In this document: piece by piece, positions 11,953 to 24,384 of the stretch
Layout: each line of letters opens with the position of its first letter
Position numbering within the stretch: position 1 is the stretch's first letter
NCBI GenBank assembly: GCA_038087015.1
Contig: JASBNA010000001.1
Coordinates: 992,001 to 1,056,000, forward strand
DNA: 64,000 bases
Source of the DNA: Cerrena zonata
Taxonomy: Eukaryota > Basidiomycota > Agaricomycetes > Polyporales > Cerrenaceae
Reading direction: 5' to 3'
The notes under the pieces: model-generated
Database searches by the model: none
What the model was told of the DNA's origin: nothing
What the model saw: only the letters and a program-made list of their open reading frames with translations
Position numbers and translations under genes: made by a program

Positions 11953-14900
11953 CTAGAACCAAGGAACGAAAATCTCGGTCATCTTCAACAAGTTGATTGG
12001 ATTCGTAGCATTCGAAATGAGGTCTGTCACGGTTTTGAGCACAGGGACCGTCTGGTTAGGCGCAGTGCCATTGAGTGCCTACACCATAACCGTCAATCAA
12101 AAACCGAACAAAAAAACACAAATTCTCAAACACGCACCTGCTCTCTAATCGTCTTGCAAGCCATGACTTCTGCTCTTTGGACGACACCGTTGATACACAT
12201 CTGGACTTTTTGGCGGAAGGGAGGATCAGAAGTTGACCAAGGTTCTCGATGGAGGTGAAGCCAGGTGATGACTTCGTCTCGGGCGAATAGGCAGAGTTGT
12301 TGGTCGAGTTCGTACTACGAAGTCGCATCATATTCAATATCAGGTCATGTGTGGATGTGGAAGGAATGGCTTACCTCTGGTTCTGTAAGACTTCTGGCTA
12401 CCGAAGCGATACCGGCTGTCAGTAAACCTTCCATGTAGATTGGGCCGATGAAATGTTGCATGTTTGGTGTGAGACGGAAGGGTACGACATCGCTTGAACC
12501 GAATATTGGGGAATGATTGACCATGCCTACGCGCGAACAGAAATGTTAATTGAGCATGACTTAGGATGCAGAAGGAACACTTACCAGGGATCATCTCGCT
12601 CATAGCAATGAGACCCGTAGACCGAGAAAGATGGAAACGCTGAGGAATACGACTCGTAAGACAGAGCAAGAACGTCATGAAACTGTTGGTCGCGGTTTGG
12701 AGAGCAAATTGTTTGCGGCTACGCCAGAGGTCCGTAGGTCCATCCATTGTGCGAATCATGTACTAAACAGAGATAATGATGAGCGACGTTAGGACGTATT
12801 AAAAATGGGGGAAACGTACACGACTGAGAATATCTTCTGGAGCAATCTTCAACGCGACCTCGTCAAACATCTCTTTCTTCAAAGTGAGATATTCACTCTT
12901 GCCCGGCTAAAAATAATTATCAGTCTCCTATCTAGTATAAATGCACAAACCAAATGCTTACGTTTCGACCGTGCTGCTGCTTGAACTCCCGCATTGCAAC
13001 TCGAACCTTTTCACCAATGACGAAAATAGCATCTTCAGTCGTCAAACCACTGCTCCTGCAATGTTGCTCATAGATATCGATGAGGTTGATGGAAGAAGAG
13101 TCATTCTCCAGCAGACGAAGACTTGGACCGCAGCAAATAGCAGCTGGGACATGGAACTTGAGATTACGCTTCCGAGTTTCCTTCTTTCGGGTGAGTGCAC
13201 TATTGAAATGATGATTCCAATACCAGATCAGCGATTATGAAAAGCATCAAGGGACGTGAACGGAAACATACCCGTTGAAAGTACGGAACAATTGCATAAC
13301 ACGTTCCTCGCGACGAGCATGCCTACCCGAAGGTAGCTGAACGGCGAAAGAGGTCTTTGTATTGTCACTCCCATGAATGGTAAGTCGACGCCAGCAGTAT
13401 CCGTGCGACCGACAGTTCTCGAACTTGGGATCAAACCTATGAATCCTGACGAAATTCTGGTTCGTGCTCTTCTCCTATTGAGAGGTTTGAATATTTCAAT
13501 ATATGACTGTGAAGAGTAAGAAGTACAACGAACCTCAGTGTATTGTCCGGGAACTTCGATCTCATCGAACTTGTTCCATTGGAAATCGGTAAGGAAATGA
13601 CTGAGCAAATCCAACGATTGTGTCCGTGGTCGGCTGTCCAGACTGTTCTCATACTTGTCACGCCATTGTTGCAAACGGCGGAGGTAGTCTTGAAGCGACA
13701 TCTTAGGCTTGACGAAGTCTTCCTCAAAGTCTTTCTATACGTAGACATGAGTTTCAATACATAAATGAGAAACGCAAATAATTCACTGACCCGAGCTTGT
13801 CCTGACAGACTCGTCGCAAGTCGTGAAAGAGAGTTGATGGTTTGTTGATTCATCGAACCATCATCTTCAGGTTGTGATGTCCGGATGATATATTGCTGCT
13901 GAAGCCTGAGTGAGGGTACATAACCGGATCCCCCCTGCGACAGACTTACCTGAAGTCCCTCTTGAAGCAACATGCAAACGAGCCGGTAGATGTCCTCTTC
14001 TGGACTCGCCTTGAACCTGGCGCTGATTTGGTCAACAATGGTCTCCATGTTCATGATCAACAACGGGAAAGCGGTCTTCAGGATCTGCATGACCTCTTCT
14101 ACGTAGTCCCACGATTGACGCATTGGAGCCTAGCACAAAACATTTTAGTTGCGATAATCAAACAGTCATTCCGAAAAACACGAACAGGAATAGCATTCTG
14201 AGCAGCTTGTTGTGTACTAGTGCCCTCTTCAGTGCCATTGGGTTTGGCCTCCGTTTCATCTTGCATAGGGTGATCAGGGTCACGCTTGACTTCTCCTGGC
14301 GTGCCCGATCCAGAATGTCCTTGGCTCTGCATGCGAGTAGCTGCAACTGTTGCTGCTGCCGCCGCCTGTCGCTTAAGCAGAACCATTTCTTCTCGAGTTG
14401 TGCGAAGTGGGAAGAACAGTGCCTAGAATTGAAGATGTTAAAAATGAGGATATGAGTGACACAACACACTACTTACCTGTGGATAGAGTTTCGCCAAGTT
14501 CAGAAGGATGTAGCGAGCCTGCTTCACCTCACGTTGTGAAATCGACAAACAGAGTTGAGGAATGAGAGTAATCCAATACCAGAATGCGGCATCACCCTTG
14601 TACGTATCGAAGTTGCGAGAAATCGTGAATTGACCATCGTCGACGCTGAGGAGCCACAGCACTCGTAGGAGAAGGGGACGACTCTTGTAGTTCTTGTAGA
14701 GTCCAGCGGCTTGCAAGTAACAGCTGACGGCATTGGCTGCATGCGACATCTCGTGCGGGTTCTCCTTGAACATGCGATCGTTGAATTTGCCCCACGCTGC
14801 CCAAGCTTTCGCTTGTGTCATATCAAGCTGCACGGCTTGACCGAATGCCTGATTTGCTTCGTCGTTGCGACCAAACTTGGCGTGGAACATGCCCTTCAAC

Positions 14901-17900
14901 GTGTAGAACTCGGCCTTCTGGTTAGTGGAGAAGTACATCAAGTTGGTGTTGTTGATAACTTCTAATCCAGCTTGTAGGTCTCCAGGTTTTTGGTAATGGC
15001 ATCGAGCTTGCTCGCGCAACTTCAAGAACGCCTCGGAGATTTCGATATTTGGCAGTGTGTAGATCTTGTTGAGCGAACTGAAACAAACGTCCAGAAGTTC
15101 ATGCTTTCTCGCGACGTGAGCGAAACGATTGATGATCCAGGCAGTTTCGTGATAGCCTCGGTATCCAAAGGTATTGGTACTTCCTGCTGCTGCACCGCCT
15201 TGTGCAGGTTGAATGAGGGGAATATATGCCTTGTTGATAGCATGGAAGACATTCTGTCTCCACGCTACAAGGTCACTCCAGATGCTGATATCATCGCTCT
15301 GCTCGGGCAGACGTTCGCGCCATGCTTGTAAGACCATCTTGAGATCCTGAGATTTCTTCTCTAAGTTCTGAGCTGTAGTTGTGGCCAAAGAACCGAAGAT
15401 TTGAACTGCCTCTTGAAGTTCAACAAACTGTTGGAAGTGTTGTAACAGAGGGACGTGGGCGTGTGAGAGGTTTGGAGGGAGTGTGATCCACTTGCGAAGA
15501 GACAGTTGCATAGCATCTTCAAGATGTCGGGTAAATTCGCTCTTCTCTCGATCCTGGACATTTGGATTCTTGAGCAAGCTAATGAAGGCCTCGAATATCC
15601 GGCGACGAGGAGTAGCAACTTCAGGGAGCTGGGTGATCTGCTCTTCCAACTGTTCCCAAGTGTCTGGCCAATCCTTTGTACGCCAAGCACTTTCAAGTAG
15701 TAGCTCGTGGTTGTTCTCACTTCGACCAAGTTCGTAGAGAGTATCCCATTGCTGCAGTTTCTCGGCCGCAAGAATCCAGTGATCCTCCCATAAGCAGTAT
15801 TCCGGTTCGGAGAAAGGAATCACACCCGCACGTGCTTTGCTTTGTGCGGTCTCGTAGAGGTTTTCTGCTTGTTCCCACATACCGATTTGCTCAAAAGAGA
15901 GTGCTTCGGTAGTCTCAGCATGCAGACTTCGTCGTCGCCAAAGACCGTAGAACATATCCTCTTCACTGAGTTCAGCGTACACTTCAGCTAGTGAATCGAA
16001 GACAGCTTCTCGAACAATCAGCTCATCTTCGCGGACATGATCCAATGATGCCTCAAGCAACGCGATAGAGATATGCCAAGCACCGAAATTCTTCGCTAGG
16101 TACTTGACGAGGTGTGGAGGTAGGGTAAGGGGAGGAGAACACGCCAAAGTACCTTCAAGGAGTGTTTGAATGACATTTGGCCTGAGATCTGCCTGGTTAA
16201 TGTGATAGTCCTTTGCTAAGCAATGTAATCATATGGTGGTTGATGTCGACTTGCTCTCTACGAGACAGGCAGTTCCATGCAGCAGGGAAGATAGAGACCC
16301 ACGCCTCGTGAGCAATAGTGGAATCGGCGAACAGTAAGCGTTGCATGGGGCGAATGATCGACGCAACTCGACCAAGAGTGAAAGCAGGAGGTGGCAAACC
16401 ACAATCTGTTATTGTCTGATCTGAGGAAATTGGTTGTTCACCATCGATGCTTCCAAGGAGAAGGTGTAGAGCAAGGAAAATCCAATGATGATCTGCCAAC
16501 GGTTCCCAGTTTTGAGAACCCAAGATGTAGGAGAGTCGACCAAACAGAGAGCGAGGAACGCTGACATCGAGAAGGTCAATGAAACGTTCTCGGAGGCTCG
16601 CATCTGTAGAGCGGCAACCCAAGAGGAACGATTGTTCCAGTCGTACTGTCAAGTCGCTTCGGCGCAGAGCTTGATCAGTATAGATGTCGTATATGAGCTC
16701 GAGATAGTTGTTGAACAATGCTTCGCCTCTTTCTCCTCGTAATTCGAATGTAGTCATCCGACCTAGTAACGTCGCCTTTTCCTTCATCGTCGGAATAGGT
16801 TCCTTCCTATTCAACGCCCAGTCACGAGCCGAGTCCAACAGGTATCGGCACATTGCAACACTCTTCGACTTCTCGACCAGAGCCACGAGTGATTGCAGCA
16901 AGAATTTTCGTTGTTCTCCCAGATGAGCTACGGCCATTAGTGAGATATCGAGGATTGAAATCAACATCTTCACCAATGCCTCGAAACCTGCCGTATTTGG
17001 AGATGACTGAAGATGATCTCGAGCCTTAGTTCCGAGCAACTTCATCAAAGAAGTACTGAATGATTCGACGCGCTCCGGGGTGACCTGAACGACCGATTTC
17101 AGCATCAGTAGGAGTCCCTTGGGAGTTGTGGTTCCTCGAAGTCCTTCTGATAACGTGTTGTGTACCCAATTGTGGAACTCAGCTATAGGTCCCTGGAATT
17201 CCTCGTCTTCTTTGGGCAAAGGGAACAGATGTATCAGCTTGTCAAAGATGGGGTGCAGTGAATCCAACAAGCCGGCTTCGTCTGTAGCCAATCCTTTCCT
17301 GACTAACTTAGTCAAGATTTCCGCATTGGCCGTGTACCACGAGTCGTCCTTCTCAGCAGCAATCACTTGCAAAACTTTTGCTGCAGCGACGGCTTGTGCA
17401 GTCAGCTGTTCGCTGCTGAGGTCGTTCTAATTCATTTTAAGCATCGTTGTAGCACTAATATTTGAATAAACTTACTTGAACTAATGCGCGGGAGAAGAAA
17501 TTGAGTGTTACGTTCACATCTGTCCAACCTTTTGTGGGGCTGATCACGGAACGCAGCAGATTCAGGGCGCGTGTGGCTAAGCCGCTTCTGGGTTGAAGAT
17601 CTTGTCCAGCAATCCTGACCAGATAGCTAACCATAGACTCTCGATATTGAAGAGGTATTGCCCATTGGTTCGACTGGTCAGCATCCGATTCATCCACAGC
17701 CATGTCGTCCTCGGATTGAGATGCCGTCTGCTGCTCCCAGTCAAAGATCACCTGGAGTAGGTCAATAGAGAGGAGCCGCATGTCCGCGTTAGCACCAGCC
17801 GTCAATCCCATTTTGGGGAGATAGTTGATGATATGGGGGACAAACAGCGCGCGAACGGGGTAGAACAATGTAGGTTGACGAATGATAAGTTGGTAGATTA

Positions 17901-20900
17901 GGAGGATTTGGGACCAACCACTACCTTCTTCAGCCAAAATACGTCGCGTAGTCTTCGCCCACTGTGGGAACCCAGGTTCTGAAGATTGGCTACGAGCCAG
18001 TACAGGTGCGAGGATATCTAGAGCCTGACGAATGAGTGTCTTCCCTTCAACATGGGGAGGTCGTAGAAGTCCCGTCCAAACACGCAAGATGAACTTCTGA
18101 GGACCTGGGAAGGCTTCAAAGAATCGGGCTGCGAGAAGGTAAGCCGTTTGTTTGACCACGGGATCTTCGCTGGTGATGTAGTGCCAGGCGCACTTGATAA
18201 TATCCTTCTTCGCATCTTCAAGTAACTCAGGGTACTTGTGCACCACCACAGTGGTCAAGTAGAGGAGTTCGATGGTGAACGTATCTCCAGCCTTGACAAA
18301 CGTTGTACCATCGTTCATAGGAATCCAAATGTAACGGTGAATCCAGTTGACAATGTCCTGATCCAAGAGACCTTCTTTGGGTGTCCTTGAAGCTTGAATA
18401 AGAAGAGTGGGGGTGATGATAAATCTGAGGACATGTGTCTTCAAGATCCAGGTTGCGGGGCTGCTAACAAACCAGATTTGGAATCTGGTGAGCACATTAC
18501 GACGATAGATGAGGCTTTCGTTGAGGGCAACATGGCGGTAGAGGAACTGGGATGGTCGGACGAGATCGAAAGGCTGTTCACGAGCAAACACAGCTACGAT
18601 TTCGAAGAGAAGGTCGATTCGAGGAGACTGTTCACATGCCATTATGAAAATCGAGAGAATGAGGGAGTATCGTTGATTCAACTCATTCTGTAGAATCGAA
18701 TTGCGATCCTGATAGGAAGACTCCAACCTCCAAAGATTGACAAGCGTGTCCACCACATAAGGGTTTTCCGTCAGCCAGCCTGGAATCATTTCAGCGAGGT
18801 CGTAACATAGCATTAGACCAGGTAGAAGCAGCTTGGGATCCCTTCTTTCCAAACACCCGGAGACGATAAGGGAGGTGCGGATGGCCAATTCCCGAAGTAC
18901 ATTTGGAGCAAGTTTTGCCCTGATGATGCTCCTAAGAGTCTGTACATGTCGTGGGAAGTGTAGGTTGAGCATAAAGAAGTCGGCTGCATCAGATGGGTAG
19001 CGGTCCAGGAATTTGGCAAGAGGTTCGGAGAAGGGACTCTTTCCGGTGAAGTGCATGTGAGTCTCAGTTTGCACAATCGCGTTAACGAGATCGTTGAGGA
19101 ACATATTTGCTGTAGATGGGAGCAGATGGAAGATGTTCGCTAGCCTGACCAACTTCGTGATGTTCTCGTTCTCGGTGATGGGCTGTCTCGACGATAACTG
19201 TAACGTCTGAGGATCGGCTACGATGCGGAAATGGTCAAGAAGCTTATTACCGATCTCGACTTTGAAGTAGTTGGTCAGTAGCTCGAGGAGACGGGCTAAA
19301 CCTTCAAGGCCAGGAATAGAGAGCTTCTTGGAATCCGAAAGATTCAGGAGAATAGGACGTAGACCGGTCTGAAGCAGCTCTTTGGGTAGCCTCGACTGAT
19401 GAGTGAGAACGATGCGCATGCCTTCATGAGCCACTTCCTTGACCTCTAGAGTAGGAGAGTAGAGAGACTTGAAATATACACTCGTAACCCTATCATATTC
19501 TTTAGTATCAAAAAATGGATTGTTAATAGGTGACACGTACTTTTGACGGGTCTGTTGCTGCTTCGAGAAAAAGTCGGTAAGAGGCATCGATGCTGTAAGC
19601 AACTTGATACAAGCTACTCGTAGCTTAACAATCTCTAAGCTTCCTTGTCGGAGGTTCCCTCTGCCCAAAAGCGCGTTGTCATCTGCATCTGCCAATGCCA
19701 AGGCCTCGTGCAACAGACGAAGAAGTTCCTCGTTGAGTTCTGGGAGCGGAGGTTGGGTGCTCAAGCAATAACGTACTGCTTCAATCATGCCAATCTGGAT
19801 GTTGAAGGGCAGTGCTCGGAGTGGTTTCGTATAGATCGCGGTTAACATCCTCTCTCGATGAGGGGCAAGAAGATCGACGGTCGACTTTCCACTCAGTTGC
19901 ACAAGGAGAGCAATGCATTTCTGTGCAACACGGCGCACAATCGGGTTGGAATTGGATATTTCCGCGAAAAGAATACCAGCAATCGAGATGAGCTTGTTCC
20001 TTGTATTGAGTGCAGTGTCATCCAAGGAGGCAAACTCTTTGCCGCTGACTTCCAAAGCCTTCGCAAGGACATCATATACTGCGTCGACATCTGCCTCCAG
20101 ATCGTATGGCATGGCTTTGAGAACATGGAGCAAGGTTCTGAGCACATCGACAAGGCGTTCCGAGACCCAGCGAGAGCCCAGCTGAGGTGTCTCCGTCAAA
20201 ATCTTGATACCCACACAACCTGCCTTCTTGCGAATAGCGGTATCTTCATGACAGAGCATGCAGAACCTATTGGCGACGTTATGCAAAACTAAAAGGACTT
20301 CCGCCGGGTTAGCGTCTTGGAGGTTCTTCATGGTACACAGTTCTTGCAACTGTGTGCGCAACAGTTCCTCCGCTTTATTAGATCCTGCGGTACTGTCTCG
20401 AGCCAACCCACGAGGAATAGCTTCGAGATAGCATGCAAACAACGTGCTTGGCCATCGTCGTACGGGTACGTCCTTGGACGCAAGTCGTCTGACCTCAGCG
20501 GTGAGGACGTAACGAGAGAATTCGTGCATTGCTTCGGTCGCACTCTCTTGCAATTCCGGTGTGTGCATCGCGTCAAACATTCCCTCGAAACATCTGACGA
20601 CGATTTCTTCTCGATCTCTACCGCCAACACCCTGAAAAGTCGACAGTTTAATTCGAGTGAAATATCTGATGGCTAAATCACGTACCTCCACCAATATTAA
20701 TGTCAAACAGTTCTTCAGGTAGTCGAAAGCATGCGTTCGATATGGGATCCCGTTCTTACCCATAGTCAGTGCTTTCGACGCTAAGGTCGAAACAGGACCA
20801 AGCTCAAAATAGCCGGTTGCTGACCCGAAAGATAAACGTATCCTCGCAGGCTCTGAGTAGTGATGATACTTCAAGGCTGGTTCCTTGTAGAGTAATGCTC

Positions 20901-23635
20901 TGTTTCTTCCACCAAGTTTCCCGAGGATGCGAATCGTGGTATGCGAATGAACATGGTTTGCTGGTAAGGGTTTGAGATGGCTGTGTAAAGCCTCCATAAG
21001 TTCACGTAGGACCGTGTGGAGTGTCGGGTCAAGGAAATCAGGGATCAAGTTATCAATGCATAGCTCGAGAGTTCGTAACCCTTGAGCGACAAGCTCGGGA
21101 CCGCCACGAAGGGCTAATGCAAGGGGTTGCATGAGATAGCTAAGCCAGGGTAGTAAATGTGTGAGACGTAACGGAACTGTTAGACAGAGTTCGACGATCA
21201 TGTCTCTGCTTAGACCTTCAGATGTTAACAACTGTCTGTTCAAGCATTCGAGCATCTCAGGGAGAAGAGGAAGGACTTCTTTGTAGATGAGTTCGAACCT
21301 ACCACCTCCTGAGCCAATAGCTCGGAAGAGTGCCCTGAGAAGATGAAAATAGTTGGTCGGCTTCGACGATTTGGCTGCCAGAGGGAAGCAGTCCATGATG
21401 AGTTTTCCCAAGTGGGAAGCAAGAATGGGTTCGTTCGGGGCTGGCCAGAGGCCCACAGCTCCAAATACCATCTTGTATATTCTGATCGTGACTGCGGCAG
21501 TCTGATCATCGTATTCACCTAACTCGGGCAGCTTGTCGAGGAGGAAACGAAGCACAATGGAAACAAGACTCGGTGAAGTCGATTCACGTGTAAAGAGATT
21601 CTGGGCGATGTGGGTGAGAGCTGGGCGTTTCTGGGCAGCTTCAAAGATGAAAGACATTTTCTGAGTCCAGACTTCTTGGAAAACATGTAGGTTGGTTTCG
21701 GCAAGTATACCAGCCAACCACTCCATAGCGTCGTTCCAATCTCGTGTCTCGCCATCAAAGAGAGCCATGCATCGAATGCAGCCTTCAAGTAAACGTGCGA
21801 TAATTGCTCCCTCGGGAATCTCGGCCTCACATTTCTTCAGACCAGTGAGGATGTGTCGGAATCCATGAAGAAGAGTGCGGAATACTAGTCGATATTCTAA
21901 GTGGAATGGTTAATCTTACCGATGTCACTTAGCGAAGTAAGCTAAATACGCACCTACAATAGCCTCTTCCGGCTTCTCACTTGTATATATTGCATTGGCA
22001 ATGGGTCGTGTGCGCTCAATGAATGCAATATCGGCAGATTCCTCTTCTCCTTTCTTGATACGTTCAGCCCTTGCTGTTACTTCTGCATGGACGATGACCA
22101 TAGACTCTAGTCTGTCCACACTGGACTCTAGAAGGTTCGTCAGAAGTTTGCTAGCGACCTGCTTACTCTCTTTTGTGACGATATGCTCGACGAGGTTGTA
22201 AATAACCTTTGCAGAGAGTATGTGAATCTGGTTCGTAAGGTAAGGGTTGTGAAGGTGACCCAAGAATATCGAGCACGCCTTCATGAGTTGAGAAGCAGAA
22301 AGATCACTCCGAATGTAGTGAACAAGATCGGCGATAACACCATACGCGTTCATCCTATCATGGTTCATCAAAATCAACGATATCTAGTGGTATACTTTAT
22401 ATGACGACTTACCGAATAGTTTCTTGACTGCCCATTGCCGGCCCAAGAACTATACGATCATCGAAAAGCTTCTCCAAGTATGGCAGGGCCGCCTTCTTGT
22501 GTGTTGGGGGTCCTGAGGAGAACAGAAAACGGAATACGGTGAACAATTCCTGAACGAAATGTCAAAGATCTGGGATGTAAGTCATAAACATGGATAGTCC
22601 TCTCACCTTTCGTACAGATATAGTCATTGGAGGTAAGTCCTGCAAGACTCGAACAGCTATGCCCACAAGGACATCTCCTTGTATTTCAAACTGATCAGCA
22701 TAGGCACGCATAAAGAAAGCTAGCGAGGACATGACCTAATTAGAATTACCAAAGTCAGTTTCGGAAATGAGGGATAAGGCGTATAAATGGGCGCATACTT
22801 TCACTACAGAAGTCAAGAAATCTGTGTAGGGACCAGGATTACGAATAGTGGGAGCCATTCCAGCCCATAGGTGACCTTGAGCTTCATATTCCTCTCGTGC
22901 CTTCTTCTGTGCCGGGGCTTCAAGATGTAAAACCGCGAGGAATGTTGGCACGTGCTGTTGAATCAAGGGCAATACCAGTGGTCTATTGCTTTGGGTAAAT
23001 GCCACAATGACATGGACCATTTCGGCAACCACCTTGAAGCTACGAGTTCCAGGAAAGAGAATAGCAGGGTCCAGAGCAGCAGATTGTTCAGAGAAACACT
23101 CTTCGACAAGAGCTGGGATGTTATGGCAAAGTTCCAGAAGAATCGACATGAACTCGCCGATGTGTTCTCCCGTAAAGCCCCTGTGTATACGAGTGATATC
23201 GACAATGATTTTGCAACAAGTCATAGCAATTTCTTCGTTGTCGCGACGAATGAGGTAGAGCATGGTAATGTATACGGTTAGTGGTTGTGAACGGTGGAGA
23301 TCTGCAGCAGGTATACGATGTAGGATTTCAAGCAGGACACGTCTGAAAGAGAACTCTAGACTGTCACGTTGAAAGGAAGGTTCCCCCGAGCGTAATATTT
23401 CAAGAAGTACGGGTACCATATGAGGTACGACATTTGAGGTTTCAGTGTCTCTCACAGAGTCGACCATATCCCTAATTTCGCAAGCGATTGCATGCCTCGT
23501 TTTCAGGTCTATATTGGTTCAATATTAGCAATATAATAATAAAACGCCAACGAACATACCTGTGCCGGGGTCAGCTACGCGAGCCGCACGCATTTCAAGT
23601 TCTGCAGCAGTCATTATTTGTGGCGTGCCCTCCAT
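11953..23635 (-). CDS. TRA1: Tra1/TRRAP scaffold of NuA4 and SAGA
   Basis: About 21 exons and 3,500 aa. Exons in order: 23560-23635, 22799-23508, 22607-22735, 22413-22549, 21954-22354, 20686-21896, 19541-20631, 17476-19489, 16251-17426, then to 14477, 14186-14422, 13950-14129, 13791-13898, 13534-13734, 13272-13474, 12962-13199, 12820-12906, 12585-12762, 12375-12526, 12138-12314, 11953-12078. The first two thirds are HEAT-like helices, then a FAT region, a PI3K-like domain and a FATC tail ending PWF. As in all Tra1 proteins the kinase fold lacks the HRxN/DFG-type catalytic residues, so it is a pseudokinase that binds activators. A one-base frameshift is apparent near 16212-16214: exon frames either side both match the family, and a 58-nt 'intron' at 16193-16250 is the only alternative. 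Three introns (20632-20685, 19490-19540, 13899-13949) are multiples of three without stops. Confidence 0.93.
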
Positions 23636-24384
23636 GGCGTCCTAGGCTCCCTTAGAAGGGAGTGTACAAGAGTCCAGAGGGTTCTGAGGTGTTTATGAGT
23701 GAGTTGGGCTATATATGGCCAGGTAAGATTATAGATGAGTAGCAGCCACCACTGTTAATAGCTGCTAATGGCCACACTCAGGCTGGTGCAATGAATGTGG
23801 GGGTTGCTGATCGAGCGCCCGTAGACTCCGTAGACCTGGAAAACCTGGAGGCACGTGAGTTTCACGTGATACTTTCCCACACTTAGCCATCAGTATAATG
23901 CACTATATCAAAAAGGGAAACAGGTTTGAAGACTTATGTTTGCCCCTGACTCTGATTTCAAGAAATTGCTAGCGCGCATCGGAGATGGTTGTGTCGGTTA
24001 CAAATGATATCAACGTCAAGTCTACCCGCTGTAAAGGCAACTTTGTCCAACTTGTCCTACGATATTGCTGTTACATTCAACAGTACAGTTTACACGTTTG
24101 AAATATTGTTCCGAGTTGTGTGGGTTCTCAGGAGTTCTCAAATGGTAACAGTCTGAACCAGCGGTCGCCGACTCGCCCTGATTAGCGCCACAGCTAAGAC
24201 GACGATGCACTGCACAGTGACCGCCGTATGACGGGAACATTGTAGCTCTTATACAAGGTTTCCTGTACCACTCCGTTGGCCGTCCCTTCCATTCTGCGAC
24301 TCTCGAGCTGGTTCCCGAGTGAGTCAGTGCAAGTTCCCTATATCTCTTTGCAGGGCTGGTCCTGTTGCAAGAGCTTTGCTTGGT
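23636..24384. other. Divergent promoter region, TRA1 and 7TM gene
   Basis: This 749-bp stretch separates two divergent start codons. It holds a pair of CACGTG boxes (annotated separately) and otherwise no recognisable gene. A 72-codon minus ORF at 24022-24240 has no domain. Confidence 0.6.
23852..23868. promoter_or_regulatory. Tandem CACGTG boxes
   Basis: CACGTG occurs at 23852-23857 and again at 23863-23868, so the two are 11 bp apart, or about one helix turn, and both are followed by A. They lie in the divergent promoter, about 215 bp upstream of the TRA1 start. CACGTG is bound by bHLH factors such as Cbf1 in fungi. The first copy sits in GGCACGTGAG, which recurs in the MED17 promoter region. 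Binding is inferred. Confidence 0.5.

Noticed and set aside
12138..14129. Active PI3K-like kinase in Tra1
   Set aside because: The positions of the catalytic HRxN and metal-binding Asp are occupied by unrelated residues, as in all Tra1/TRRAP proteins.
24022..24240. 72-codon minus ORF in the TRA1 promoter region
   Set aside because: Short, no domain, and lies within a regulatory stretch with E-boxes.
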